A stretch of 64,000 nucleotides of DNA. Source: Gentiana macrophylla. Taxonomy: Eukaryota > Streptophyta > Magnoliopsida > Gentianales > Gentianaceae. A program made the translations under genes and the position numbers. This document shows positions 40,745-52,623 of this stretch, one piece after another. The DNA lies in NCBI GenBank assembly GCA_026214975.1, contig CM047807.1:67497824-67561823 (forward strand), in the 5' to 3' direction. Position 1 is the stretch's first letter. Each line of letters opens with the position of its first letter. The notes below the pieces were generated by a model, which did no database searches, was not told the DNA's origin, and was given only the letters and a program-made list of their open reading frames with translations.

Positions 40745-41530
40745 CTTTCCTATCGATGACATCTCAAACTAGGACGGCATAATGGTCTGAAATTCAGCAC
40801 ATAAGGATATATTGGTAGAACAAAAAATTGTATCATCTACATACACTAAGAAAAGAAGGATATCACAACCAAAGGTTTTATAAAACAATATATTTTCTAC
40901 TCCACCATGAGAGAAACCATTAGATAACAAGGTACAAGAGACGGCATACTAAGCATGAATGGAATGTTTCAAACCGTAAAGGGATTTCTTGAGTTGGTAA
41001 AATGGTCCGGATGAAGTAGATCCTCAAACTGAGAGGCCGTGGAACATACGCTTCCTTCTTAATGAAACCATTCAAGAATGAACTATTTGCATCCATTTGA
41101 AACAACTTAATGTCATAAGCGGATGCAAATGCGATTATCAAACGCATGGCTACAAGCATAGCGACTGGTGCAAAAGTCTCACCGTAGTCGATGCTTCCTT
41201 GTGGTGATACCCTTGAGCCAATAGCCTTGATTTACTCCTTATGATGTTTTCGTCTTCCTCCAGCTTATTTCAAAATACCTATCGTGTTCATACGGCATAC
41301 TTAGCTTTGGGAAAATTGACTTGTTCCCATCTATTGCTACGGTAAAATTGGTGCTTTTCATCATGTTACACGAGTAATTCTTCTATCTCTCAAACTTAAT
41401 ATGCATACAAATAAACACTTTCATTGAAGGAAATTTTACCACTAACATTGGTAGTGATAGGTACAAATTTATCCGTTAGAGATTTTAAAATTTTCATCAC
41501 ATATTCAGACTCCATATGACAAACAAGAAC
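40745..41530 (-). pseudogene. Ty1/copia reverse transcriptase fragment
   Basis: Minus strand 41159-41050 encodes MLVAMRLIIAFASAYDI then KLFQMDANSSFLNGFIKKEA, the central copia RT block. 40843-40832 encodes the catalytic YVDD (VYVDDTIFCSTN) in another frame, with YGLK between. 41280-41160 gives the preceding RLVAQGY-type segment. Frameshifts and stops make it non-functional. Its left edge abuts the truncated paralogue, so it may mark the break there. Confidence 0.8.
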
Positions 41531-41533
41531 CTT

Positions 41534-43115
41534 CGTTGGTCCCTTGAAAAAGCTTTGGTTAAGTTTAGAGGGGGTGAATAAACTTAACACTTAAAAACAT
41601 TTGGAGTTTTACAAACTCAGCAGGGTCAATAGTCTGCTGACCACTTAGTAGTCTGATGTCTATTAAAGCTATTGAATTTGTTGCAGCGGAATATATTATA
41701 TTAAGCCTTGTTACATATTGTTTCAAAGGTGATACTAATTATTGGATACCAAGTAGTGCAAGTAGTGTGATTCAGTTTCTAGTTCAGTAGATTGATGTGA
41801 TGAGTATGCTGATAAAATAAATTGCAAAATATAAATGCAGTTAAGTAAAGTAGGCAAGATTTATAGTGGTTCCAGGTGGTGTAAACCTGTCCGTCCACTC
41901 TTCTCATGTGATGTTGGAGGAAATTCACTAGAGATTCTTGAGGTTGTTGTTACAAAAATTGCTAAACTATTTGTCCTTCACCAATGACTATGGCTTCACA
42001 AACTGAACACTAAAAATAGGAAGGATTGCTGCTTCAAAGTATTCCACTGGTCCTTGAAGGGTATGATTGCCTCTTCACCAACTCCACCAGAAACAATTGT
42101 TCTTGACACTTCAAAAGTGCTTCTCTGTCTTCAGCAAACTTCTTGAAAAAAGAATGGTTGAATCAGGTAAGTGATTCAGCTTACAGCAGCTTTTGATCAA
42201 GGTGAAATGATCAGCAGCTTGTAGTCTTCATGTGTGTATTCTAGATGTAACTTGATAGCAGAGAACACTTGAAGAAAATCTTGATCAGCAAATTAATAGC
42301 TCGGTGATGCTCTGCAGGGTAAGATTGCAATTGATACAGTTCTTGCGTTCTTTTCTTTCCTTAGTAATCATTTTTCATCCGTTTTTCATCTCTTCCAATC
42401 TGAATCAGGAGTCCTCTATTTATAGGTGTGAATCATGTGACTTGTGTTTGAATTTCAAATATAGCCGTTTCAGAATTGTCTCTATCTTGACTTACGTTTA
42501 CCTCTGCTGCATCGTACTGACACTGTCAGTGTTCCTTTTTGACAGCCCAATCTGTCAACCATTGACTTATTTCCATTGGATATTGCTCTGAAACTTTACA
42601 TCGTTCTTTTTATCCTGGCCATTGGTTGACTGATTAATCCAAGGCTTGTAATTCATCCTTATCCATTTAATCTTCCAAAACGTAACTTGGACTAATTTGA
42701 ATTTTCCATTCAGCGGACACCTGTTGTATAGGTCTGTTGATGTCCATATCTATCAGCTGACTTGTAGTCTGCTATGTTTTATAAACACATCTGCTGACTG
42801 GTTCTCATCTAACTTTTTATTATGAAGTAAGAGTACACCATTTTAACCATAACCAAGTTCCAATGTCCACTTAACTTTTATGGAACTTAGACCTTGTGTT
42901 GAAGGTTTATGTGATCAGTTTAGGTCATCACAGACTTCCCTAATTTCTGATCTCATAGCCCTGACTTTGAATAATAATTTTGATCATGTAGCCTTCATTA
43001 CTGAGTTTAAACCCTCAGCCTTCAACCATTAGCAAGTCCGTAGACACTCCACTGACCTAGACACTATACTAAACTAGATAGGTCTACTGAACAAGTCAGC
43101 AGACCTCTTTACAGT
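41534..43115 (-). repeat. LTR D, minus orientation, interrupted
   Basis: The left end, CGTTGGTCCCTTG..TTTAGAGGGGGTGAATAAAC, is the reverse complement of the terminal block of the copy 1/copy 2 LTRs, so it is a related family. A minus-strand TATA (CTATAAATAGAGG) lies at about 42416-42428. It contains repeated AGTCTGCTGAC-type motifs. Its 5' start is not visible; copy 2 of the 43.1-kb element inserted at 43121. Confidence 0.6.
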
Positions 43116-43120
43116 GCTTC

Positions 43121-44850
43121 TGTTGGAAATATTATTTATGTTTTGATGATGATTCGTCACGAAATTAGACAAATCACTTACAACCCATGATGATGAAGTC
43201 GTAACTAACTGTTATAGTGCATAATAAAAGAAGAAGCAAGAAATGTTCTAGAGACAAATGTATAAGTTCTATCTAGAGTCTGAACTTTGTATAGTTTGTT
43301 TCAGACAAGCATTGTAATAGAATAGGAACCAGGTAAACAGGTGAGTCACAACAAGAAAAGCGAGTTATAGCAAGAAAAGCGAGTATGCACTTGAAGAATC
43401 GAGGATTCAAACTCGGTTATGATAAAATCAAGAAGATAAGTTCGTTGAGGGGACATGACACTCGGTTGGCTTATCTAGAAGATCAAGAAGCGAGGACACA
43501 GACTCGGTTGTTGAGGATTGAAGAACGAGGTGGCAAACTCGGTTAGAAAGTCGATTAAGTCGTGACTATAAATCGAGATTCGTGCAAGTCTGTGGTGACT
43601 CAAATCGTGTTATAGATCATGTAAATCGAATAATCTTAAGGACAAAGATTATCAACTACCTGGAAAAGAAGAAACTGAATGGTGTACTCTGACTTAGTCA
43701 ATTAAAGTCAGATATTAAGTAAACAAGGTACTCAGTTTTGAAGAAGAGTAGAAAACTGAGTTAAGGCCTTGATTGAATTTAAACTATCAATACGACAAAA
43801 GATCGTACATATGAACGTTGGCTAAATGACAAGTCTAACGGCTACAAGAGCTAGTAACCATCACATCACCACTATAAATACACAAGAGAATCACTCAAGA
43901 AAAAGATAAGAGGAGGATCAGAAAAAGAGCTTTACAAGCATATACTCAAAGATCCAAATCCAGATCCACAAAATCAGATTATACTTATCTAGAAAAAGGG
44001 GGAGCCAACGAAATTGCCTTGAAAACTTCAAAGAAAGATCCAGTAACCCATTAAGGGGGAATGAAGGCATCTTGGAGCTACAGAGTCAGATCCAGTAGAA
44101 TCAAACAGCTCACTGAATTAATCCTTGATTAATTCTAAACCTAACTTTTGTGAAAAAGTGTTGGCTGTGCATAGTTTGAGAAAAGCAATTCTACCTTTTC
44201 TCATACGGTGTTGCTACAAAGATTTGTGCGAATCATGGATTTGTGTATGTGAGTGGTGAGTGGTGAAGGAGCAATTCCACCTCCGAAGATCGCAGTGCAA
44301 AATGAAGGAGCAATCTCACCTTTGTTCATTTTGTGTAGACAGTGAAAGTAGGGTGTCGTGAAGGACTGTCATAGTGCTAGGATTTTGTAACGGTTATCTC
44401 ATTATTCTAGTTATACCTCCTACGCCACAGGAGAATGGGAGACGTACGGGATTACACCACCCGGAACTTCCATAAACAAATTATGTGCTGATTTACTTTA
44501 TGCATCTGTGTTTGTTTTATTTATTGCATTATCTCTCAGCAAACACCAGACACTGAGTCAGCACAAAACTGATACATAGAAGGTCTAGTTTTCTATTTAC
44601 ACATCTATTGCACTAAAGGCTAGTTTTATCCGCTGCCAGTTAATGAGACTAAATATAAGTCAGTAATAACTTATATTCAGTTGAGCTAACTGAACTCCGC
44701 ACAAGTTAAAGGGACAGGAACAAAACTGAAGATCAGTTTAAGTTTCAGAGAAACTCAGTTCCTGGGACTTTTCCAGTTCAGGATTAGTTTTTGGTGACAA
44801 GTTTATTCACCCCCCTCTAAACTTGTGTTAGCCTTTCCAAGGGACCAACA
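43121..44850 (+). repeat. 5' LTR of copy 2
   Basis: TGTTGGAAATATTATT ... GGGACCAACA. TATAAATA at 43873-43880. Between about 43330 and 43660 nearly every CTGA/TCAG motif found in the 3' LTR is altered to a CG-containing form, while the rest of the LTR differs at only scattered sites. Confidence 0.92.
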
Positions 44851-44852
44851 AT

Positions 44853-44864
44853 TGGTATCAGAGC
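44853..44864 (+). other. Primer binding site of copy 2
   Basis: TGGTATCAGAGC, complementary to the 3' end of plant initiator tRNA-Met, two bases after the LTR. Confidence 0.9.
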
Positions 44865-44961
44865 AGTGCTTCTATTTTGAAGAGATCCATTACTGTTTTG
44901 ATGAATACCTTCTTAAACCAGTTGTTGAAGACCCCTCACTGTATCAGTTCACTTAGTTTCA

Positions 44962-45753
44962 ATGTCTACATCTAGAGCTAGAAGTTGGCTTATTCACCCC
45001 CTGACTAATTGCTTGCAAAATATATCTGATTTTCAGGATCAAATGATCGAAAGGTTCAATGCCGACATGATTTATATACAAATTCAGAACCTCAACTCAG
45101 TGATGATGTGGATACAAACTTCAATATTCATATTAACAAATCCGGATGAGTTCCATCACTAAGAGACCTCTCAAAAGAAGAAGGAAAGGAGTTACAAGTG
45201 GTTGTTGATATTGAAGATTCATCACAAAGAACAAAAAGAGTGTACATTCGAATCCTAAAATCGCATCAAATCATCAAGGAAAGGTACATTCTTCAAATCG
45301 CTTATCATTTGTTGAACGATCTGAAAAAACTCTGACCTTGTCAAGTTAACTGAAAAACATACGTTGGAACTAAAATTAAAAGACAGAGAACTTGACAAAG
45401 CAAAAGATTGGAATGAGTTTCTTGAAACTGTGGTGTCAAATCTAGCTGAAAGATTAATGTCCAGTAAATTTGACAAAAGCAATGACAATCCCACACCCCT
45501 ACCCAGTCTTGAGACTTCAAAAAGTATAAACTCTAGAAATCAAGATACTGGAAGATTTAGTGGATTACACAAGGAAACTAAAAATGTAAAATCTAAAAGA
45601 ATCCTTGTGAAATCAACTAAGATTGAGCGTAATGGTTTATCCAGAAAAGAGTTGAGAAAGTTTAATTCTTTCAACAAAGAAACTGAAAGTAATATTTCAG
45701 TAACTAACTCAACCGGACCCAAAAAGGTATGAGTACCAAAGAAAACTTAAACT
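44962..45753 (+). pseudogene. ORF1: coiled-coil gag remnant, copy 2
   Basis: Starts MSTSRARSWLIHPLTNC, 111 bp after the LTR, then shifts frame near residue 40. The helix is open again from about 45364 (MELKLKDRELDKAKDWNEF, VVSNLAERLM) through KRILVKSTKIERNGLSRK to GPKKV*VPKKT*, where a TGG tryptophan codon has become TGA. The part at 45200-45340 carries the same CTCAG-to-CG type changes as the 5' LTR, which break the frame. Function as for copy 1; it lacks the CCHC knuckle. Confidence 0.65.
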
Positions 45754-47170
45754 GTTTTGCAGGAAAAGTCAGTTCACTTTGCAAAATCCTCAGAAAACTG
45801 ATGTATATTTGAAACTGAGAAGGCAAAGGCTGATGAAGGACAAATTGGTCAAAAGAAGTAAAAACTTTCTAGCTACCATCTAACGTTTGGACTGACATGG
45901 CAAATCACTCGAAGCCACGTGTCAATCTGGGAGAAAAAGTAGATGTACATCCCTACATAATCTCATTGATTGTGACACGACTCTCATTTGAAAACGATTG
46001 CAAAATCTTGACAAAATCTTGCCCACCCAAAATCAAGCATTCTTAACTCAAAAATCAATGGAGCGATACAACATTGACGATGGAATCAACACCAGCTTGG
46101 AAAATTTCTGTCAAAAATTCTCAAACTCCACTCTTTCAATCCAAATTACAAAGAAGATCAAAAAGATTCGAGGATTGGAAAATTTGATTGATACAAAGGT
46201 CACTACTTTGTGTCCAGATGGCATCGAGATTTCACGAAATGCGAAATCATCAACAATGGAAAAAGCTTCAAAACGACTGTTCAAGATAAAAGTTTCACCG
46301 TTGATGAACAGTTTCTTTCCCTGGTGTTCCGTTTAGATATAATTGGAGGCTCTTCATCTTTCACATTCGGAAATGAAGAAAAGAGCAAACTTTGGAATGT
46401 CACTGCAATCAACAAGAAGGAGAAGAACTTCATTGGCTCCATCTATCAACAAAAGAAAGAATTCGCAGCCTTGACAACCCCTTTACCAGAAACGTTATTG
46501 GTCACGTTCGAAATTTCTACACTCTCTCAACCGATAAAATGAAGATGATTTATGCTATTTGGTTTCAGAAAAGACTGGATTGGAATAAATTTGTTCTCAA
46601 TCAATTGATAAAGCAAATTTCAGACGAGAAGGAAAGAGTCAAAGAAAGAAAAGATATTGAAGAATCATTTTTACTGAAAAAGGGATTTCCTTATCTAGTG
46701 CAAAGGATACTAGATCATTTCTCCATATCAAAAGTCACAGAAACCAAAGCAAAACTCAAATTAGTGCCCACTGAGACAAAGAAAAGAAAAATCATTGAAG
46801 AAAAATGGAGTGAAGTTTCAGATTCAAGTTCAAGTGGAACTGTGAATATAGACGAAAGAACACTGAGAAGGCAGAAGAGGTTGTGGAACATGCTTCAGTC
46901 AAAGGGAACTGGAACTGAGAATGTGATCTATATTGAGGATGATACTGAAGAGAGTGAACCGAATGAAGATGAGGATAGTGAATCTGAAAGAGAGATTGAA
47001 GAATCTGAAGAAACTGAAACTGATGAAGAATCTGAAGGAAGTGAATTTCCCACAACCATGTATGGGGAATACATTGAAGAGAAAAGAGAAGCCGTGGAAG
47101 ATGCAGAATTCTGTCAGGCTGAGTATGAAAAGGAACTGACAGTTCCTGATGTTCATTTCTACTATCCTGA

Positions 47171-48611
47171 TGTTTAGGGTGAATTTATAGTGTTCTTAAC
47201 GATATACTTTATATCAATTTCCCCCATATGTGGATGTTTTTCATAGAAATCGAGCTTTATATTGAAGTATTGAGCAAGTGATGTTTTTAATGGGTTAGTT
47301 GCAAAATTGTATGATTTATGTGGAAAATTGATGGTTTTATATTGATTTGGAAGATTCTACATTTTGCAATGTGTTTGATGTATTGTAGATACACAATTTC
47401 GACCAAAAAGAAGATTAAAAGAGGTTAACAATCGGATTAATGAAGAGGAGAAGAGATAAAGATGAAATCGATTGAAGATAAAGATGAGAATATAGATTTT
47501 TGAGCAAGCTGAACGTTCGTTCAAGTCCCGTCCAGGTTGGACGGGCGTCCATCAAAGTAAACGGGCGTCCAGGTTGGCAAAAACAGTACAGAGTCTTCAG
47601 GAAGTTGATGAACGGGCATCCAAGCTTTCGGACGGGCGTCCGTAGACCGACTTAGCAGCAGCCGCCTTAAATCCCTATAAATATACGCATTCCTTAAACC
47701 CTAGGAGATATACTAGATCGCATCTTACACTTAGAAAACCCTAATTTCGAGATCAAGTCACCTCGGCCGGCTGAGCCTTGGTGCTTGGCTGGCCGAGGGT
47801 GTTTCTTTTCCACTTTTTATTTTCGTTTTGCTGATGTTTTGATGCTGAGTGCTTGGGGCTGAGAAATTGTTCAAATGATGTGAATCCTTTTCAACAGGTT
47901 TTTATATTTTCAATCTAAGTTTGTTTTGTGATTTAGATTAAAGTTGTATTTTTTCTATGCTTTTGTGTTATGCAATCGATATCGAGAGATGTATTGCTCA
48001 TTGATGTTTACCGTATGACGAGAGTCGGTGTAAACCTTAGATCACCATAGGAAAGATGGGATTTTTAATCTTGACATAACGAGAGTTGATAGGTTGAATA
48101 TCTAGGTTGCTAGATTGAGAGATCTTACACCTTGGTTTGAGAGCGTCAATCTTATATATCGAGAGATGAGAGATTGATAGGCGAATTATCTACGAGAGTA
48201 GGAATTCATACCTCCGTTAGGTGGACCACATCTTTAATTAAATCATCACAAGATAACTTTAGAGAGGAAATTAAGGGTTGCAGGATCGGAGGAATATTTG
48301 TTTGTTCATTGTTTAATCACCATGATCATCTTCTTGTTTACTGTTTATTTTATAGTTTATAGTTTAGATTTCATTTTTCCTTTTATCCTTCCTGGCTTTG
48401 GACTGACAATCCTCTGTCCAGTTTATTTTATCGTTTTTAGTTTTGTTTTAGTAGTAAAAAATTAGAAGAATTAATAAACTAGATTAAACAACCTCGATTC
48501 CCTGAGATCGACTCCGGTATTAATCGCTATGCTACGATCCCTACACTTGGGGTATACCGGATTTATAAATATTTATTACTTGTTTATTTTCATTAGATAA
48601 AATCCGAGACA
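47171..48611 (+). repeat. 5' LTR of element E
   Basis: TGTTTAGGGTGAATTT ... AAATCCGAGACA. TATAAATA at 47676-47683, preceded by four or five ACGGGCGTCC-type motifs (47520-47645). The 3' part has GATTCCCTGAGATCGACTCC, the conserved near-end block of this class of LTR. Confidence 0.92.
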
Positions 48612-48617
48612 AGTTTT

Positions 48618-48630
48618 TGGCGCCGTTGCC
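48618..48630 (+). other. Primer binding site of element E
   Basis: TGGCGCCGTTGCC, six bases after the LTR; the standard PBS sequence of Athila/Tat-type Ty3/gypsy elements. Confidence 0.85.
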
Positions 48631-51168
48631 AAGAAATCGGTATGGTTGTCTAGTTTTCATTAATTTTTCTATTTTTGTCACGAACTTTTTTTTTTTAGGT
48701 TTGATAGGTTTCATAGGTTGTCTATTGTCGTTTTTAGGTTTCATAGTTTTGTTTTCGTTTTTAATAAACACTAGGGTTTCTGTTTTAATGATATGATATT
48801 AGGTTTTTCTGGGGTTGCTGCTGTCTTCTGATATAGGTCGAGTCTCTTTGTGCTTTTTCTGCTGAGTCGACGGGCGTCCATAGTAAGTGAACACCCGTCC
48901 GTCCCAAAACGCATCAACGCTGTTATGTTTTTAGAGAGTCAGACGAGCGTTTGCCTTTTTCCCCGAACGCCCGTCTGCTCTATGTGGTTCTGGACGGGCG
49001 TCTGCATGCCTGAATATCCGTCCGCCCTGAATATGCTTTAAACGTCCATCTGTCTTGACTGAACGCCAGTCCAGTCTGTCAGTTTTTTTTTGTGAATAGA
49101 TTTTATCTTGATACATACGTCTATTATTTGACATGGTTGTTCCTATGTGAGCCTCTGTGGCCTCTTTATATATGCGTAGATGTTCTGAACTTGCATGTTT
49201 ATATCTTTCCATCTACTAATCCATGTTAAATAATTGATTAATTTTTATATACATGCTTCATTAATTGACATGGATGTTTTATTGTGAGCCTCTGTGGCCG
49301 TTGTATATATGCGTAGATGTCATGTTCTTTCACCGTTATGGTTTTCTTTCCATCTATTGCAGTCCATGTTAACTAACTCACCTAGCTAGACGTGATTCCA
49401 AATTTGACTTATGCTGTTCCATTTGTCGTCTATCTAGGGTGTTAGGGTTGTTAAAGGCACGTCTACACTTCACATGGCAAGCTTGTGTGGCTTTGCAATC
49501 GAATTTTGTTGCGCTTCTGTGGCGTTATTGAGTAGATGTTTATATATTTGACCTCGCTTAGATTAGGGCGACATCTATGGAATTAGTTGGGCTAGTTTAT
49601 TTTCTTTATTTTCTTTTTGCCTTTCTAGTATAGTTGCATATCATTTAGTTGCATTGTATTTTATTTTGTTTTTTTAATTATTATTTTCTTTTCTTTTTAG
49701 TGCACCTAGCCCTGCTACTTTGTAGTGTCCTCTATCATTATTTCTGTATGCACATGTTGGTCCATATTTGTATTGTAAGCTTCTGTGGCTTTATATTTGA
49801 TGCTTAGATGCCCTGTGTTTTCCCTATGTGGTGATTTTTCCATCTGAGCAATTATATCCTGTGCTTATATCAAACTTTTCTACGCAATATGATATATTTT
49901 CCCCTGTGTTCCCCGAGATCTTGCCATGTTTGTTCAAGTGTGCAGGGTATTTTCAATAGCGATTGTGAACTTTTAGATGATATCAGTTTTCCGGTGGATG
50001 GTCCACAGTCTACTGATTTCTTCAAGCATTTCTGGATCTGACTCATGACCACTTCCAGAATTGCCACCTTCGAACTACAATCAGCTAAGTACTTTATCTT
50101 TTCTTTAATTCTGCACAACATGAGGACATGTTGTGGTTTAAGTGTGGGGGAGGGAAATGGTTATGTGTATCGATCATTTGCTTACTTCGTTATGTTTCTA
50201 TGCAAAATGAGCTAGATTTTTCAAAATTTTTGTTTTTGTTCTGTCCCGAGTAAGCAATGCATTTGTTCGTTATTTTTATAGTCATTGATGCTATATACCG
50301 TATGTTCGGTAAGTTAGTTGTTTCACCTGATATTATATTTCACGAGCCATAGTGAATGATGAGCTAAAATATAAAGTTATACCCCTTTTACTAGTGGTTT
50401 TTGATTATCTTATAAGCATGTGCTTAGTGCTAACGTACGTATCGTGAGAATTATAATAGTTTGTGTTTATAGCCAAAGTATGATGTGCTGTGAATATCTG
50501 AGGTTTTAATGTGATATGTAAAGCGTAACTACTGTGCTTTGGAAAAGTTGTTTTAAGACAAATATGATGAATTAATTGGGTGTGTCAGAAGCTGGTCGAT
50601 GATTGGAGTGAGGTAGGGCGTATCACGAATGTCCTATACCACTATGATGACTAAAAGCTCACGACAGTCAGAAGAAGCTGCCTTATGATTTGAGTAAGGT
50701 AGGGTATATCTCGAATATCCTATTCTGCTATGACAGGGCAAGAGCTCATTCTGATGTGCATTTAAAAGTGAAATAGTTAAATCAATTTATATAAGAAGTG
50801 GTATGAAATGAATGAAAGACTTAGTTATCGCATATCTTATCCCCAGTATAAACTGGCAGATATGTTGTAGGGATTATCCTCTGAGTATTTCAGAAAGGCC
50901 CTAGATATACTCTATCATCGTTTTCAGGATATGTCACGTTTTGTAGGGTACATCTTATAAGTATCATTTATCTCTAGTTTGAAGGGGGTATTAGCTAGTT
51001 TTGCTTTGAAATTTTCAAGTTTGGACTTAGTGGAAGTTTGTTATGGCTTTGCACACACACCGGGTTGAACCTCTAAGTTATTGAATGTATGTTATATTTG
51101 CTTGAATGTCTGTTTTTTGTCTCGAGCCTTGATTATGTCTTGTTTTGCTCGGGACGAGCAAAAAGCTA
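48631..51168 (+). other. Non-coding interior of element E
   Basis: About 2.5 kb without a credible ORF. Contents: a cluster of ACGCCCGTC/ACGGGCGTC motifs (48868-49075), imperfect repeats of about 100 bp (49131-49228 and 49266-49371, with weaker echoes near 49490 and 49750) built on TGAGCCTCTGTGGCC and TATATATGCGTAGATG, and a second PPT-like AAGTGTGGGGGAGGGAAA at 50140-50157, about 1 kb before the real one. Confidence 0.8.
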
Positions 51169-51181
51169 AGTGTGGGGGTGT
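51169..51181 (+). other. Polypurine tract of element E
   Basis: AGTGTGGGGGTGT directly before the 3' LTR, inside the conserved GGACGAGCAAAAAGCTAAG context. Confidence 0.8.
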
Positions 51182-52623
51182 TGTATAGGGTGAATTTATT
51201 GTGTTTTTAACGATATACTCTATATCAATTACCCCCATATGTGGATGTTTTTCATAGCAATCGAGCTTTATATTGAAGTATTGAGCAAGTGATGTTTTTA
51301 ATGGGTTAGTTGCAAAATTGTATGATTTATGTGTAAAATTGAAGGTTTTATATTGATTTGGAAGATACTACATTTTGCAATGTGTTTGATGTATTGTAGA
51401 TACACAATTTCGACCAAAAATAGGATTAAAAGAGGTTAACAATCGGATTAATGAAGAGGAGAAGAGATAAAGATGAAATCGATTGAAGATAAAGATGAGA
51501 ATATCGATTTTTTGAGCAAGCTGAACGTTCGTTCAAGTCCTATCCAGGTTGGACGGGCGTCCATCAAAGTAAACGGGCGTCCAGGTTGGCAAAAACAGTA
51601 CATAGTCTTCAGGAAGTTGATGAACGGGAGTCCAAGCTTTCGGACAGGCGTCCGTAGACCGACTTAGCAGCAGCCGCCTTAAATCCCTATAAATATACGC
51701 ATTCCTTAAACCCTAGGAGATATACTAGATCGCATCTTACACTTTGAAAACCCTAATTTCGAGATCAAGTCACCTCGGCCGGCTGAGCCATGGTGCTTGG
51801 CCGGCCGAGGGTGTTTCTTTTCCACTTTTTATTTTCGTTTTGCTGATGTTTTGATGCTGAGTGCTTGGGGCTGAGCAATTGTTCAAACGATGTGAATACT
51901 TTTCAGCAGCTTTTTATATTTTCAATCTAAGTTTGTTTCGTGATTTAGATTAAAGTTGTATTTTTTCTATGCTTATGTGTTATGCAATCGATATCGAGAG
52001 ATGTATTGCTCATTGATGTTTACCGTATGACGAGAGTCGGTGTAAACCTTAGATCACCATAGGAAAGATGGGATTTTTAATCTTAACATAACGAGAGTTG
52101 ATAGGTTGAATATCTAGGTTGCTAGATTGAGAGATCTTACACCTTGGTTTGAGAGCGTCAATCTTATATATCGAGAGATGCGAGATTGATAGGCGAATTA
52201 TCTACGAGAGTAGGAATTCATACCTCCGTTAGGTGGACCACATCTTTAATTAAATTATCACAAGATAACTTTAGAGAGGAAATTAAGTGTTGCGGGATCG
52301 GAGGAATATTTGTTTGTTCATTGTTTAATCACCATGATCATCTTCTTGTTTACTGTTTATTTTATAGTTTATAGCTTAGATTTCGTTTTTGCTTTTATCC
52401 TTCCTGGCTTTGGACTGACAATCCTCTGTCCAGTTTATTTTATCGTTTTTAGTTTTGTTTTAGTAGTAACAAATTAGAAGAATTAATAAACTAGATTAAA
52501 CAACCTCGATTCCCTGAGATCGACTCCGGTATTAATCGCTACGCTACGATCCCTACACTTAGGGTATACCGGATTTATAAATATTTATTACTTGTTTATT
52601 TTCATTAGATAAAATCCGAGACA
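51182..52623 (+). repeat. 3' LTR of element E
   Basis: TGTATAGGGTGAATTT ... AAATCCGAGACA, TATAAATA at 51688-51695. Differs from the 5' LTR at a few dozen positions at most, by eye. Confidence 0.92.

Larger units (their letters stand above)
47171..52623 (+). mobile_element. Element E: complete non-coding Ty3-like LTR retrotransposon, TSD CCTGA
   Basis: 5,453 bp. LTRs are 47171-48611 (1,441 bp) and 51182-52623 (1,442 bp), nearly identical, flanked by CCTGA (47166-47170 and 52624-52628). PBS TGGCGCCGTTGCC and the GACGAGCAAAAAGCTAAGTGTGGGGG tract before the 3' LTR are characteristic of plant Ty3/gypsy elements of the Athila/Tat group and their derivatives. The interior has no gag or pol, so it must have been mobilised by an autonomous relative. 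It is younger than copy 2, which it interrupts. Confidence 0.92.

Noticed and set aside
46792..47156. Minus-strand frames rich in Phe, His and Leu
   Set aside because: Shadows of the acidic E/D-rich part of ORF2 on the other strand.
48174..48362. 62-codon frame repeated at 52186-52374
   Set aside because: It is the same LTR sequence of element E twice; repetition is due to the LTR, not to a conserved gene.
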